The position numbers were made by a program, and so were the translations under genes. The notes under the pieces are model-generated. The model saw only the letters and a program-made list of their open reading frames with translations. It ran no database searches and was not told the origin of the DNA. From assembly GCA_965230215.1 (NCBI GenBank), contig CBDDKN010000001.1, forward strand, positions 1,426,001 to 1,490,000: a DNA stretch of 64,000 nt. The letters are read 5' to 3'. The stretch is from RFSX01 sp965230215 (GTDB taxonomy: Bacteria; Bacteroidota; Bacteroidia; Chitinophagales; Saprospiraceae). Positions 53,908-63,766 of the stretch are shown piece after piece. Each line of letters opens with the position of its first letter. Positions within the stretch are counted from its first letter, which is position 1.

Positions 53908-56900
53908 TTACGGGTCTGTCACAATCAATTTTTTCAAATCATAGTTTTGACCAGTTGTTATTCTTATAAAATATATGCCTTGCACCAAATCAGATATATC
54001 CATTCTGTACCCTCCCTGTTGGAACAGTGGAATATCTGCTTGACTTAAGGTATTCTTCTTAACTATGGATCCTCTGCTATCGATTAGCTCTATTTCGACA
54101 GTGTCCTCACTGACCACACCCTGAGCAGAGAAGTTTACATATTCTATCGCTGGATTTGGATATAATTCAACGTTAAGCGCAAAATTGTCATTTTCTTCGA
54201 TCTTAATTGTGACAATCTTGGAGTATGTAAATTGTCCGTCAAAATCAATTTGCATCACTCTGTACCTATAAAAGGATACATTTTGATCAATTGAGAAGTC
54301 TTCGTATTGATATTTATTAACATCAGTAATTGCAAATTTGTAAGGGACTACTCCAACAGGTTCAAAATCAAAACTCTCCTCAGTAGCCCTTTCTACAATG
54401 TAATGTGATACATTAACTTCAGAACTAACGAGCCAATTTATCTCATTATATACACCCTTATTTGATCCATTTATATTTACCCATTCGACAGGTAATATTC
54501 CCAATACAAGTCCAACATCTACATTCGCTGTGTGAACTCCTGGTTCTACCGGGAACAATTGACTTGTGCCATACCCATTCGATCCATCAATATCTGAATC
54601 CAATGTTTCATCATCACCCATATGCGCTTGACTCAAGGCCCAACCCAAAGGTTGTTCTACCTGTATGTAATACTCATCACGTCCAAGGTAATCAAGCATA
54701 TATCTTCCTTCTTCATCACTCACAGCTGTAGCAATTAATTCTCCTTCTGCAGTCATAGCATTTACCACAACCCCTGAAACACCTTGCTCTGATTCATCTT
54801 GCATACCGTTTCCATTACTGTCATGCCAGATATAATCCCCAATCGTACCCATGATGTAATATCCGGCACCTATATCGCAACGCTCATCACCTGAGAACAC
54901 AATAAAATCATCTGTTGTACCCGGTCCAAATCTTCCTGTAACGTCCGAATCGAGATCTTCAGGTCCTCTACCAGGAATAACAGCTACAAGAGATTCAGGA
55001 GGATTAATAAATCTTAAATAATAATGACCTGGTTCAGTACAGAACTTATAGAAACCATCATCTGAAGGCGTTTCTTCATTATGACCTGTCTCCATCGATT
55101 TCCACAAAGTCCAACCATAAGGCTCTTCCTTATATAACTCCACAGTCATACCGTTGATCCCATTTTCAGTAGGATCCATTATATCATTTTTATTATAGTC
55201 AAACCATACAGTGCCACCTATATTAGCACACTGAATCAGTCCCCCATCGATATCAATATTATCTGCGTCTAAATCATAAAGTGAAGTAGTACCTGGTCCA
55301 AAGGCATTGGTAATATCGCTATCAATACTTGTATTAAAACCTACAAAATCCAATGTTGGCTCATATATGTCCTGGAGGTCAAACTTCAGGTAATACTCTC
55401 CTGGGAACACCTCTGCAAATCCATAAAATCCACTTGCATCAGTGAAGGTTCTATCAATCAAGAAACCTCTGCTATTGTATAACTCTACCTTAAGGTCAGC
55501 AATTCCTTCTTCACCGAATGATTGAAGGCCATCACCATTTAAATCATGCCATACATAATCACCAATAGAAAATCCTACGAATACAGATACGGTTGAGATC
55601 GCTTCATCGTCATCGAATGGGTTACCATCTCCATCTTCATCTACAGTCTCATCAAATGCCGGATCACTATCGGTATCATCCCCATCATCCAAAGATATTC
55701 TTACTATGTTGCTTAGAAACTGGTTCAAATAGAAAGGATCTATGTCATAACTGATTTCAAAACTGGTTGAGGTATAAGCTGGCAAACTGCTGATTACAAA
55801 CTGTGTTGGAGACAACTCAGTAATATTTGGATCTAAAGCACTTGTATTCCCTGTATATATCAATCCAGGTTCTGGCGCTTCAGTCAATTCTATGTTTGCA
55901 GCATTTAATGTGCCTTCATTTATTATATCAATTCTGAATGTCACAGGATCACCTGGATAAATATCACCTGTTGTAAGTAGTGTCTTGTTAACACTTAAGT
56001 CATAAATCTGTGAAATTTCAAGATCCAGTATAAACTCATCATCATCTACAGGATCAAAATCTCCGTTCTCATCAATAGTAAAATCAACTGAAGGATCTGA
56101 ATCTATATCATCACCATCATCTACTATGATCTGTGTAATATTACGTACGGTATCTCCTTGGAAGATAGGATTCACCTGAAAACTTAGTACAACTGATTCA
56201 GATGTTCCAAAAGGAAGTGAAGCTATTCTATATGTGAGTGGAGAAATGTTTGAAACATTCGGATTCGAAGAGGAGTTATCGCTGATAAAACTTAAATCAG
56301 GATCAGCGATGTCTTCAAAATCTATATTACTCGCATTCAAGCTACCCTCATTTATCACATCAATTCTATAACTGATATTATCTCCAGGGAAATAAGGCCC
56401 TGAGGATACCTCAGACTTCACTATTCTTAAATCATAGAATTGGAAAACATCCAATATAATTTCTGATTCATCATCATCAAAAGGATCAAAATCACCGTTT
56501 TCGTCTACTGTATAATCTGTTGAAGGATCGGAATCTACATCATCACCATCATCTAAGATTATCTGAGCTCTGTTTGTTATTGTAATATCCTGATAAGCAT
56601 TATCAATTTCATAGCTTACCTGGAATGTTTCAGTCTGTCCAAAATTCAAATTCCCAATTTCCCAAACGCCAGGTGCAATCGGTGTAACATTGCTATTCAA
56701 GAAAGCATTATCAGAAATGAAACTGAGTCCTGTTCCAGGGTCATCTTGCACACGAATACCGGATGCATTCAAGGTACCACCATTGGTAACTTCTATGTTA
56801 TAAGTTATTAGACTGCCCTGTGTATAAGGACCAGAACTTGCTTCGGTCTTAACTAGTGATAGATCATAAAACTGATCAATAGTAATCTCTACTGATGCCT

Positions 56901-59900
56901 CATCATCGTCAAATGGGTCTCCATCACCGTCCTCATCTACACCAAAGCTGAGAGAAGGGTTAGAGTCCAGGTCATCCCCATCATCTACTGTAATTTCCGC
57001 CCTGTTATCAAGATTAAGATCCTGAAAGCCAGATGCAATTCTGAAGTTCAGATTAATAACTTCCGATGTTCCTGGAGCAAGTGAACCAATTGTCCAAATT
57101 AATCCAGGGGATTCAGTCACATTTGGATTAGATCCAGCATCACTAAAGTCATATTGTAGTCCAATTTCTGGATAATCACGTACCTCAATTCCATTAGCCG
57201 TTACCCCACCCTGATTTTCAATTACCAATTGATAAGTAACTACACTATCCGGACCATAAGGTAAAGAAGATGTCTCGGTCTTGAAAATAGCTAAGTCATA
57301 TACGTTAAATAGTGCAGGATCATGGTCATCCTCATCTGTCAATGCATCTGCCCCTCCAATTGGACCAGAACCATCACCTAAGATACTATCATCACTCGCT
57401 GTGCCTGGAGCTCCACCTGCATCATCACCTTGTGTATCATTAATTACACTATCATAATCTCTTGTACTAATATCTACAGGTCCAAATCTAAATATTTGAC
57501 TGACCTCTGCTTCGTTCTGCCATGATGTACTATTTGCACATAAAGACGGACTCTCAAGTATATCTAAGTCAATAGTAATATTTGTGCTCTGACCGGCATT
57601 CAATTGTGAAATGACCCTCGTGGCTTCAGTTCCACCATCAACCCATTGTGGAGGATTGGAAGAGCTGAAATCAAACCCACAAGGAATGTAATCTGTTACT
57701 TCAATATTGTAGAGATCAATATTACCTTGATTGATTAGTTCTATATTAAAACTAACTGATTGCCCATATGTATATGGACCACCAGATGCAATCGTTTTTC
57801 TTAATGCAATATCTGCCAATGGCATTACACCTGGATCGTGATCATCCTCATTAACATCATTAAAGCTATCATCATCAGGATCACCCGGTAAAACCAGGTT
57901 TTCAGCTATGGAGTTAGACCCAGGGTTACTATCAAAATCATCTGTATTTCCTGCAATATCTCTGTGTCCCGTTAGCTCTGCATAACTGATCAGATCTGCA
58001 GGAATACCACATGCAATATTCAATTGAAGTGGAACCGTAATACAGTTTGATGGACTAGCAGTAACCGGAGGTAATCCACCAACTGGTAAATCACCACCAC
58101 TCTCTGTTAAGGTTAAAACTGCATATGGCCCCGATGCTACCCAACCATTGTTAGGAGCAAAATTATAACATGGAGCAAGGTAGTCCGTAATCTCAATACT
58201 ATCCACTGCAGTAAATCCTTGGTTACATACAGTTATATCAAATTGTACAAGATCGTTTTCAAGTACAGGTGTAGTCTGCGCAGTTGTCTTGATAAGAGCC
58301 AAATCAAGGTAACAGTATACCACATCAACCACAACATCAAAGCTTCTTGTTTGACAAGCTGTAGCAACTGGTCCAGGACCGGTTATCGTATATGTGAAAG
58401 TATATGAATTACCTTCCATTGTAGGATTGGCTGTAAAGTTTGAACCCACAAGTGCTCCGGTAGCATCTGTATCTGCCCATATGCCACCCAAAGGTCCTGA
58501 ATTGATAAGCGTATTCAAATCAAGCACGTTGCTTCCAAAGCTTGGGTCACCACAAACGGCGCCTCTAGCCAAGTCAACATATGGTAAGGTATCGAACACC
58601 TGAACACTGCTAGTAGCAAAGTTTTGGCATCCATTATTATCTGTGAATGTATATGTAACATCAAATATACCTGGTCCAGAACCTGTAAAATCAAGGCTTG
58701 CTGTTCCATCTCCATTATCTGTAAGTCCACCTGGAGCTGTGCTTGTAAAGACACCGGAAATACCACTAGATGGTATTGGTGTACCTGTGAAACTCATAGG
58801 TCCATCCGTTAGACATTCATCAACCGGATCATTAATTGTAACAACTGGCAAAGGATTTACATCGAAGTTTACCGTCGCTGTATTAACACATCCATTGCTA
58901 TCAGTAAAAGTATATGTTATCGAGTAAGAACCAACACCTGCGACAGCAGGATCAATACTGGCTGTACCGTCTCCATTATCAGTTAATCCTGACGCTGTAC
59001 TTGTGAACACACCCGAAATACCGCTTGATGGTGAAGGTGTTCCAACATAAGCTAATGGTACCGCATCAACACATGCATCTCCTGGATCGGAAATACTTAC
59101 AGTAGGCTGGTCATATATTGTCACTGTGGTAGAAGCTGTATTGCTACAGCCAAACTCATCAGTAAAAAGATAATCAATTGTAAAGGTTCCTGCTCCGGCT
59201 GAGGAAATATCTAAATCAGCTGTTCCATCACCGTTATCCACAAAACCTGAAGGTGCATCAGATGTAAATGAAGCAAACTGAGCACCAGCCGGAATAGGCG
59301 ATCCGGTAAAGGACATATCAGAACCTGTTATACATCTGTCTGCAGGATCATTGAGCGAAACAGTTGGAAGGTTTCGTACTGTCACGACTATTGAATCATA
59401 TGGACGGCAATAATCAAGATCAGAAACTGGATGTGTTATAACATATACATAATATGTTGTTGGAGAACTGACATCCAGTCCAGCTAGTGAAAGCGTAGCA
59501 GATCCTCCAATTACTTCTTGCGTGTCTATTATAGTACCATCAGTATATACTGCAGCTGAATCTGCAGGGATGGATGTATGATAAGCTAAGGAAAGTGAAT
59601 CCGCTTGTGTTGTAGCCGTAAATGTACTCACAGGGTCTCCCGGACATATAACTATGTCAGGTTCTGCACTATCCAAATTAGGACAACAATACAGCGGTTC
59701 TGGACATCCAGAAACCACGTCAATATCACCAAATACACTCTTCTGTTGTGTTTCTAAATCTCTTCCCACATCCAGCAAAACCGAATTTTCAGATCGACCA
59801 CCTGTGATAGGCATAAATTGCAAACCATAAATACAACCTAGTGTATTACAATCAGCACCTCTCAATGCGTCCGCGGTGCCAAGGATAAACTCATCATTAT

Positions 59901-61782
59901 CTATAGTACAGTTAGGTGAATCGAACCCTGAATTAACAAAGGCAATACCACCTCTGGCGTTAAGACCAGCAGAAACTTCACCCAATTCATACTGAAGGTT
60001 GGTATTACCCGCAGGTAGTCCAGTCTGAAGTGTCCAAGATCCTGAAGATCCAGTATATCTTAATGCTCTGGATTCATGCGGTCTTGTAGATGGAACTGTT
60101 GAATCAAAACCTGATTCTGACATAATTAGAGTTCCTCCATCTTGTGAGAATTCCATATCCGCAACAGGCATACTGAAGTCATCAGGATTCAAAACGTCAC
60201 CATATTCAGTTGTCCATGGCAGAGAAATCTCAAGCCTATCAGAGGCAAGATCAAAATCACAAGTGCCTGGAAGAATAGATATAGATCTGATTGTATTTCT
60301 AATTCCAGAACGGTCGTAATCGGAATTCCACATGGAATAATATAGTCTTCCATCTGAAGAATTGTATGCAACGGATAATACACGCTCTCCAAGAGGCGCA
60401 ATTAAAGGCACACCATTATCCGGTGTGTTGGGGTCAAAAGTGCTCAAAACAGCACCAGTCACAGCATCCATTCTGTAGATTATACCATCTGAAAGGTTAG
60501 CAACAAAAATCTGATCGCAACCATCCTGATATTCTACACCAGCAGCACCGGCATCACCTGGAAGCGTAGCCAGAATGTTTACTTCTCCAGTCAAACCATC
60601 AATTCGCGCCACATTCACAGGAATGGCAGAACCTGGTGAAAGGTCATACATTATTGTGGTAGCCGTGTAAATATTTCTATCTGGATCAATGGCAGTACTA
60701 AACACCTCTCCACCAAAGTCATCTACATCCCACTTGTAAGCATGTGGACCTATTATTGTCGAAATATCATATCCCACTTCACCAGTAATATACATTTCAT
60801 GAAGGGGTTGTAGTTTTTCCACACCAAGGGTAACCCTGTTACCTGGATAGGTTGCACAGGTTATAACCCCGTCACCGGGCTGTAGTATCCGTTCATCTCC
60901 ACTTAAGTTACAGTTAACAGGTTCTGTCTGACAGGTCATGTCACTGTTTCTTACCATGATCGTGTAATCATCTTGGGATAAACCACCAAAGAAGTTTGAA
61001 CTTTGCCAAGTAGTACCTCCATTGATTGAATACTCAAAGGAGCCTGATCCACCTGTAGCATTAACTGTTATACTTCCTTCACCATAACAAGCATCGACTT
61101 TGTCCAGTGTATAGAAGATTGGTGTACTTGGAGAACCTGTAACATTATAACAAACCTCCATTTCCACTGCATCGACAAGAGCTTCACCCCTACCCGCAGT
61201 CAATATGTTTGTAGCTGATAAGACAATACCAAATCTGTTGTTGTTAACCAATTCTGGTGTTAAAGTCTCACCCCATGTTAAATCTGTATAAGTCACTTCT
61301 TCCCATGCACCACCTTCAACCCAAACAGAAGTTGTCGCCATATTAGTTGCTCCTAAGGATAAAGTAATCGGGTTAAACGTGGCCACTGTTTCATCGGTCA
61401 AATCAACAGTTGATCTGTTCCTTCTTCTTACTCTAACCGTAATACTTTCAATTAAAGCATTACAAGGGATATTGAAGTTAAAATTTCTCAAATAGAGATA
61501 TCTGGAGGTATCGCCCGGGAATATAAATGAAAGCGAACCTGTATCATCAGGCGCTCCCACTGCATTTGTCGTAGACGCCCAGATAGATCGATCGGAAGGT
61601 CCAAAAAAGTAAGCCGCTCCAGCATAATTACTGACTACAGTACTGCTGGGTAAAGCTGATAAGTTAGATTCGGACAATGCTGAGCCAGGATGATTGTTGT
61701 CATCTGATAATTCGGCAGCTCTAATGGAAGATAGATTAAAAATTCCCACTCCGAATAATATGAATAACCAATGTATTCTCAT
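53908..61782 (-). CDS. Giant multidomain surface protein with T9SS sorting domain
   Basis: About 2,624 aa from the Met at 61782, which begins a signal peptide (MRIHWLFILFGVGIF, ending near IRAAE); an upstream in-frame start at 61848 would add 22 residues. Approximate domain order on the DNA: N-terminal ectodomain (to about 61,150), one SprB-like module (61,130-60,900), a propeller-like region (60,850-59,750), three Ig/PKD-like repeats of about 85 aa (59,360-58,560) and six DUF11-like repeats (58,330-55,600). Four of the DUF11-like repeats are followed by Asp-rich stretches. SdrD-B-like modules (55,570-54,500), an FN3-like segment and a T9SS sorting domain (ELYPNPAIEYVNF, end LIVTDP) complete it. 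The frame is intact. Expected to be exported by T9SS and anchored at the surface. Confidence 0.88.
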   Translation of the reverse strand: MRIHWLFILFGVGIFNLSSIRAAELSDDNNHPGSALSESNLSALPSSTVVSNYAGAAYFFGPSDRSIWASTTNAVGAPDDTGSLSFIFPGDTSRYLYLRNFNFNIPCNALIESITVRVRRRNRSTVDLTDETVATFNPITLSLGATNMATTSVWVEGGAWEEVTYTDLTWGETLTPELVNNNRFGIVLSATNILTAGRGEALVDAVEMEVCYNVTGSPSTPIFYTLDKVDACYGEGSITVNATGGSGSFEYSINGGTTWQSSNFFGGLSQDDYTIMVRNSDMTCQTEPVNCNLSGDERILQPGDGVITCATYPGNRVTLGVEKLQPLHEMYITGEVGYDISTIIGPHAYKWDVDDFGGEVFSTAIDPDRNIYTATTIMYDLSPGSAIPVNVARIDGLTGEVNILATLPGDAGAAGVEYQDGCDQIFVANLSDGIIYRMDAVTGAVLSTFDPNTPDNGVPLIAPLGERVLSVAYNSSDGRLYYSMWNSDYDRSGIRNTIRSISILPGTCDFDLASDRLEISLPWTTEYGDVLNPDDFSMPVADMEFSQDGGTLIMSESGFDSTVPSTRPHESRALRYTGSSGSWTLQTGLPAGNTNLQYELGEVSAGLNARGGIAFVNSGFDSPNCTIDNDEFILGTADALRGADCNTLGCIYGLQFMPITGGRSENSVLLDVGRDLETQQKSVFGDIDVVSGCPEPLYCCPNLDSAEPDIVICPGDPVSTFTATTQADSLSLAYHTSIPADSAAVYTDGTIIDTQEVIGGSATLSLAGLDVSSPTTYYVYVITHPVSDLDYCRPYDSIVVTVRNLPTVSLNDPADRCITGSDMSFTGSPIPAGAQFASFTSDAPSGFVDNGDGTADLDISSAGAGTFTIDYLFTDEFGCSNTASTTVTIYDQPTVSISDPGDACVDAVPLAYVGTPSPSSGISGVFTSTASGLTDNGDGTASIDPAVAGVGSYSITYTFTDSNGCVNTATVNFDVNPLPVVTINDPVDECLTDGPMSFTGTPIPSSGISGVFTSTAPGGLTDNGDGTASLDFTGSGPGIFDVTYTFTDNNGCQNFATSSVQVFDTLPYVDLARGAVCGDPSFGSNVLDLNTLINSGPLGGIWADTDATGALVGSNFTANPTMEGNSYTFTYTITGPGPVATACQTRSFDVVVDVVYCYLDLALIKTTAQTTPVLENDLVQFDITVCNQGFTAVDSIEITDYLAPCYNFAPNNGWVASGPYAVLTLTESGGDLPVGGLPPVTASPSNCITVPLQLNIACGIPADLISYAELTGHRDIAGNTDDFDSNPGSNSIAENLVLPGDPDDDSFNDVNEDDHDPGVMPLADIALRKTIASGGPYTYGQSVSFNIELINQGNIDLYNIEVTDYIPCGFDFSSSNPPQWVDGGTEATRVISQLNAGQSTNITIDLDILESPSLCANSTSWQNEAEVSQIFRFGPVDISTRDYDSVINDTQGDDAGGAPGTASDDSILGDGSGPIGGADALTDEDDHDPALFNVYDLAIFKTETSSLPYGPDSVVTYQLVIENQGGVTANGIEVRDYPEIGLQYDFSDAGSNPNVTESPGLIWTIGSLAPGTSEVINLNFRIASGFQDLNLDNRAEITVDDGDDLDSNPSLSFGVDEDGDGDPFDDDEASVEITIDQFYDLSLVKTEASSGPYTQGSLITYNIEVTNGGTLNASGIRVQDDPGTGLSFISDNAFLNSNVTPIAPGVWEIGNLNFGQTETFQVSYEIDNAYQDITITNRAQIILDDGDDVDSDPSTDYTVDENGDFDPFDDDESEIILDVFQFYDLRIVKSEVSSGPYFPGDNISYRIDVINEGSLNASNIDFEDIADPDLSFISDNSSSNPNVSNISPLTYRIASLPFGTSESVVLSFQVNPIFQGDTVRNITQIIVDDGDDIDSDPSVDFTIDENGDFDPVDDDEFILDLEISQIYDLSVNKTLLTTGDIYPGDPVTFRIDIINEGTLNAANIELTEAPEPGLIYTGNTSALDPNITELSPTQFVISSLPAYTSTSFEISYDIDPFYLNQFLSNIVRISLDDGDDTDSDPAFDETVDEDGDGNPFDDDEAISTVSVFVGFSIGDYVWHDLNGDGLQSFGEEGIADLKVELYNSRGFLIDRTFTDASGFYGFAEVFPGEYYLKFDLQDIYEPTLDFVGFNTSIDSDITNAFGPGTTSLYDLDADNIDIDGGLIQCANIGGTVWFDYNKNDIMDPTENGINGMTVELYKEEPYGWTLWKSMETGHNEETPSDDGFYKFCTEPGHYYLRFINPPESLVAVIPGRGPEDLDSDVTGRFGPGTTDDFIVFSGDERCDIGAGYYIMGTIGDYIWHDSNGNGMQDESEQGVSGVVVNAMTAEGELIATAVSDEEGRYMLDYLGRDEYYIQVEQPLGWALSQAHMGDDETLDSDIDGSNGYGTSQLFPVEPGVHTANVDVGLVLGILPVEWVNINGSNKGVYNEINWLVSSEVNVSHYIVERATEESFDFEPVGVVPYKFAITDVNKYQYEDFSIDQNVSFYRYRVMQIDFDGQFTYSKIVTIKIEENDNFALNVELYPNPAIEYVNFSAQGVVSEDTVEIELIDSRGSIVKKNTLSQADIPLFQQGGYRMDISDLVQGIYFIRITTGQNYDLKKLIVTDP

Positions 61783-62159
61783 TACTCCAGATATTTTGTA
61801 AGTGTTTATAATGGTCTGAGCAATAAACAATAAAAGACCAATAGCCATATGGGCTTTGATCGTTATTAAATCGCTTAGACTTTCTATTAAGGGAATTCGT
61901 TCGGGTAAAGCCGAACAGTTATTGAAGGTAAATTTTTGTAATCTAATTTACGCTTGTTTCAAAATTAGTGCCATCCATGATACATTACAATATCAAAAAT
62001 GACAAGTGCTTTACATTTAGCAATACCACCATATTTGTGTTAATGCCTAATGCTCATCTCAGATTTATTGTTATCCCGTCTCATATGCAGTCCATTTCAT
62101 CTATTAATCATGGCGAATTAGGTAGCAAATCACTATATTGATCACCAATTTGCAAATTG
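61783..62159. other. Divergent promoter region upstream of the giant gene
   Basis: This 377-nt region between divergent genes has the giant-gene promoter (61960-61990) and a perfect 6-bp hairpin in its leader (GTTCGG with CCGAAC, 61899-61916). The side facing the coiled-coil gene has no clear promoter; TATATTG near 62,134 is only a weak match. Confidence 0.55.
61960..61990 (-). promoter_or_regulatory. Promoter of the giant surface-protein gene
   Basis: On the minus strand TTG (61988-61990) is followed after exactly 20 nt by TAATTTTG (61960-61967). This matches both parts of the Bacteroidota promoter (TTG, about 19-20 nt, TAnnTTTG). It implies a leader of about 170 nt. Confidence 0.6.
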
Positions 62160-62714
62160 ATGAAAACTGATTTAAGAGAGCTGTTTCCCGGAACCGAAGG
62201 CCTGGATGATAAATCCATTAACGCATTATTGACTGCGATTAAAAACAATTACGAAAACGGAGAATTTGATTACCTCAAGTTTAAACAATCCGTTTCTTCC
62301 CTAATAGAATTGGACATGTCTGAAAACATGGCGTTCAAATCTGCATTTACTACTGCAGCTACTTTAGGTTTAACCAGAGAAAAACTGATTAAATCCGCGG
62401 AAAAGTACATTTATGCACTTGAAGACGAAAGAGAAAGTTTTGCTCAGGCGGTTCTAAGCCAGAAAGAGCAACAAATAGATGGTAGAAAAGCCGAAGTAGA
62501 TAGTTTTGCAAAGAAAATTGAACAACACAAGCTTAAAATAAAAGAACTGGAGAGAGAAATAGCTATCTTTCAACAGCGCATAGACAACGTAGATCAGGAT
62601 GTAGAAACAGCAAAAGTCAAAATTGAAAAGACAAAATCTAAATTCCTGAACGTCTATAATATCCTTGAATCTGATATCAAGGAGGATTTAATTCGCATTA
62701 AGAAATACATATAA
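62160..62714 (+). CDS. Hypothetical coiled-coil protein
   Basis: 184 aa from the ATG at 62160; a TTG one codon earlier is possible. The first 85 residues are helical with hydrophobic patches (AFKSAFTTAATLGLT). From about 85 to 170 there is a strong heptad coiled coil rich in Lys, Glu and Gln (QKEQQIDGRKAEVD, then IEQHKLKIKELEREIA). There are no membrane segments, no signal peptide and no Cys. Only 10 nt separate it from the next gene, so the pair is probably co-transcribed and may act together. The family is unknown. Confidence 0.75.
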   Translation: MKTDLRELFPGTEGLDDKSINALLTAIKNNYENGEFDYLKFKQSVSSLIELDMSENMAFKSAFTTAATLGLTREKLIKSAEKYIYALEDERESFAQAVLSQKEQQIDGRKAEVDSFAKKIEQHKLKIKELEREIAIFQQRIDNVDQDVETAKVKIEKTKSKFLNVYNILESDIKEDLIRIKKYI

Positions 62715-62724
62715 TACATCTGAT

Positions 62725-63735
62725 ATGACAGATTTAAATGACTCAACTAAATCAAAATCTTTTTGGAGTCGCCCTGAAGGAACAACGGGTGCTATTTTTA
62801 TCTTGGCCGGTCTCGGACTGCTTGGTTACGCCATATTCACATTTAGCGCAGCCATATTAAGTTTCATCTCAACAACAATAGGTCTCGTTGTAGGTCTGGG
62901 TGTATTGGGAGTACTTATCTACATGATACTTGATAAAAGAACCAGAACACTGTTCAGTTACATGTATCAGAGTTTCATGAGAAAGATCACATCCATATTT
63001 GTTACAATTGACCCAATCGGTATTCTCAAAAACTATATTTCTGACCTTGAGGATAATCTCAAAAAAATGGGTAAGCAAATTGGCAATCTTAAAGGCCAAA
63101 TGCGTAATCTTAAGAATATGGTGGCCAAGAATAATGAAGACATCGAAAACAACCTGGCAATAGCTAGAAAGGCCAAGCAGATGTCTAATGAAAAACAAAT
63201 GGTACTAAGCAGCAGAAAAGCTGCCAGATTAAAAGAGACCAATCAGAAATACATTGCCTTACATACCAAGCTTAAAGTCTTGTACAGAGTACTGACCAAG
63301 ATGTACTCTAATTCTGAAATTCTGCTTGAAGATACCAAGGACCAGGTACGTGTTAAAGAGCAAGAAAGAAAAGCTATCCGTGCTTCTCATTCCGCCATGA
63401 AATCGGCCATGAGCATTATCAAGGGTGATCCGGATAAACGTGCCTTATTCGATCAAGCTATGGAAGGCATAGCTGAAGATGTTGCCAATAAAGTTGGTGA
63501 AATGGAGCGCTTCATGGAATTGTCATCTGATTTTATGAGCTCAATCGATCTTCAAAATGGTGTATTTGAAGAAAAAGGCTTAAAAATGCTTGAAGAATAT
63601 GAAAAGCAAAGCACGCTTCTTCTAATGGGCGGACAAGAATCCATGGAAGGTAATCTTGACCTTGATGAAGAAAGACCTCAGGCTATGCCACGTAACGACA
63701 ATGAGAAAAGTGATTACAACAATTTGTTTGACTAA
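62725..63735 (+). CDS. Membrane-anchored PspA-like coiled-coil protein
   Basis: 336 aa. Two hydrophobic segments (about 20-43 and 46-68) lead to a basic junction (DKRTRTLFSYMYQSF). A long helical region (about 95-290) follows, starting DPIGILKNYISDLEDNLKKM. This resembles the DP-x-x-(L/M)-L-x-x-x-I-x-(D/E)-(M/L)-E pattern at the start of PspA/Vipp1 helix 2, and the later helices have PspA-like charge periodicity. The C-terminus is acidic and disordered. PspA itself lacks membrane helices, so this would be a variant or only an analogue. Family membership is tentative. Confidence 0.65.
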   Translation: MTDLNDSTKSKSFWSRPEGTTGAIFILAGLGLLGYAIFTFSAAILSFISTTIGLVVGLGVLGVLIYMILDKRTRTLFSYMYQSFMRKITSIFVTIDPIGILKNYISDLEDNLKKMGKQIGNLKGQMRNLKNMVAKNNEDIENNLAIARKAKQMSNEKQMVLSSRKAARLKETNQKYIALHTKLKVLYRVLTKMYSNSEILLEDTKDQVRVKEQERKAIRASHSAMKSAMSIIKGDPDKRALFDQAMEGIAEDVANKVGEMERFMELSSDFMSSIDLQNGVFEEKGLKMLEEYEKQSTLLLMGGQESMEGNLDLDEERPQAMPRNDNEKSDYNNLFD

Positions 63736-63766
63736 ATAATAAGGTCGTCCCAGGCTTACTATACTT

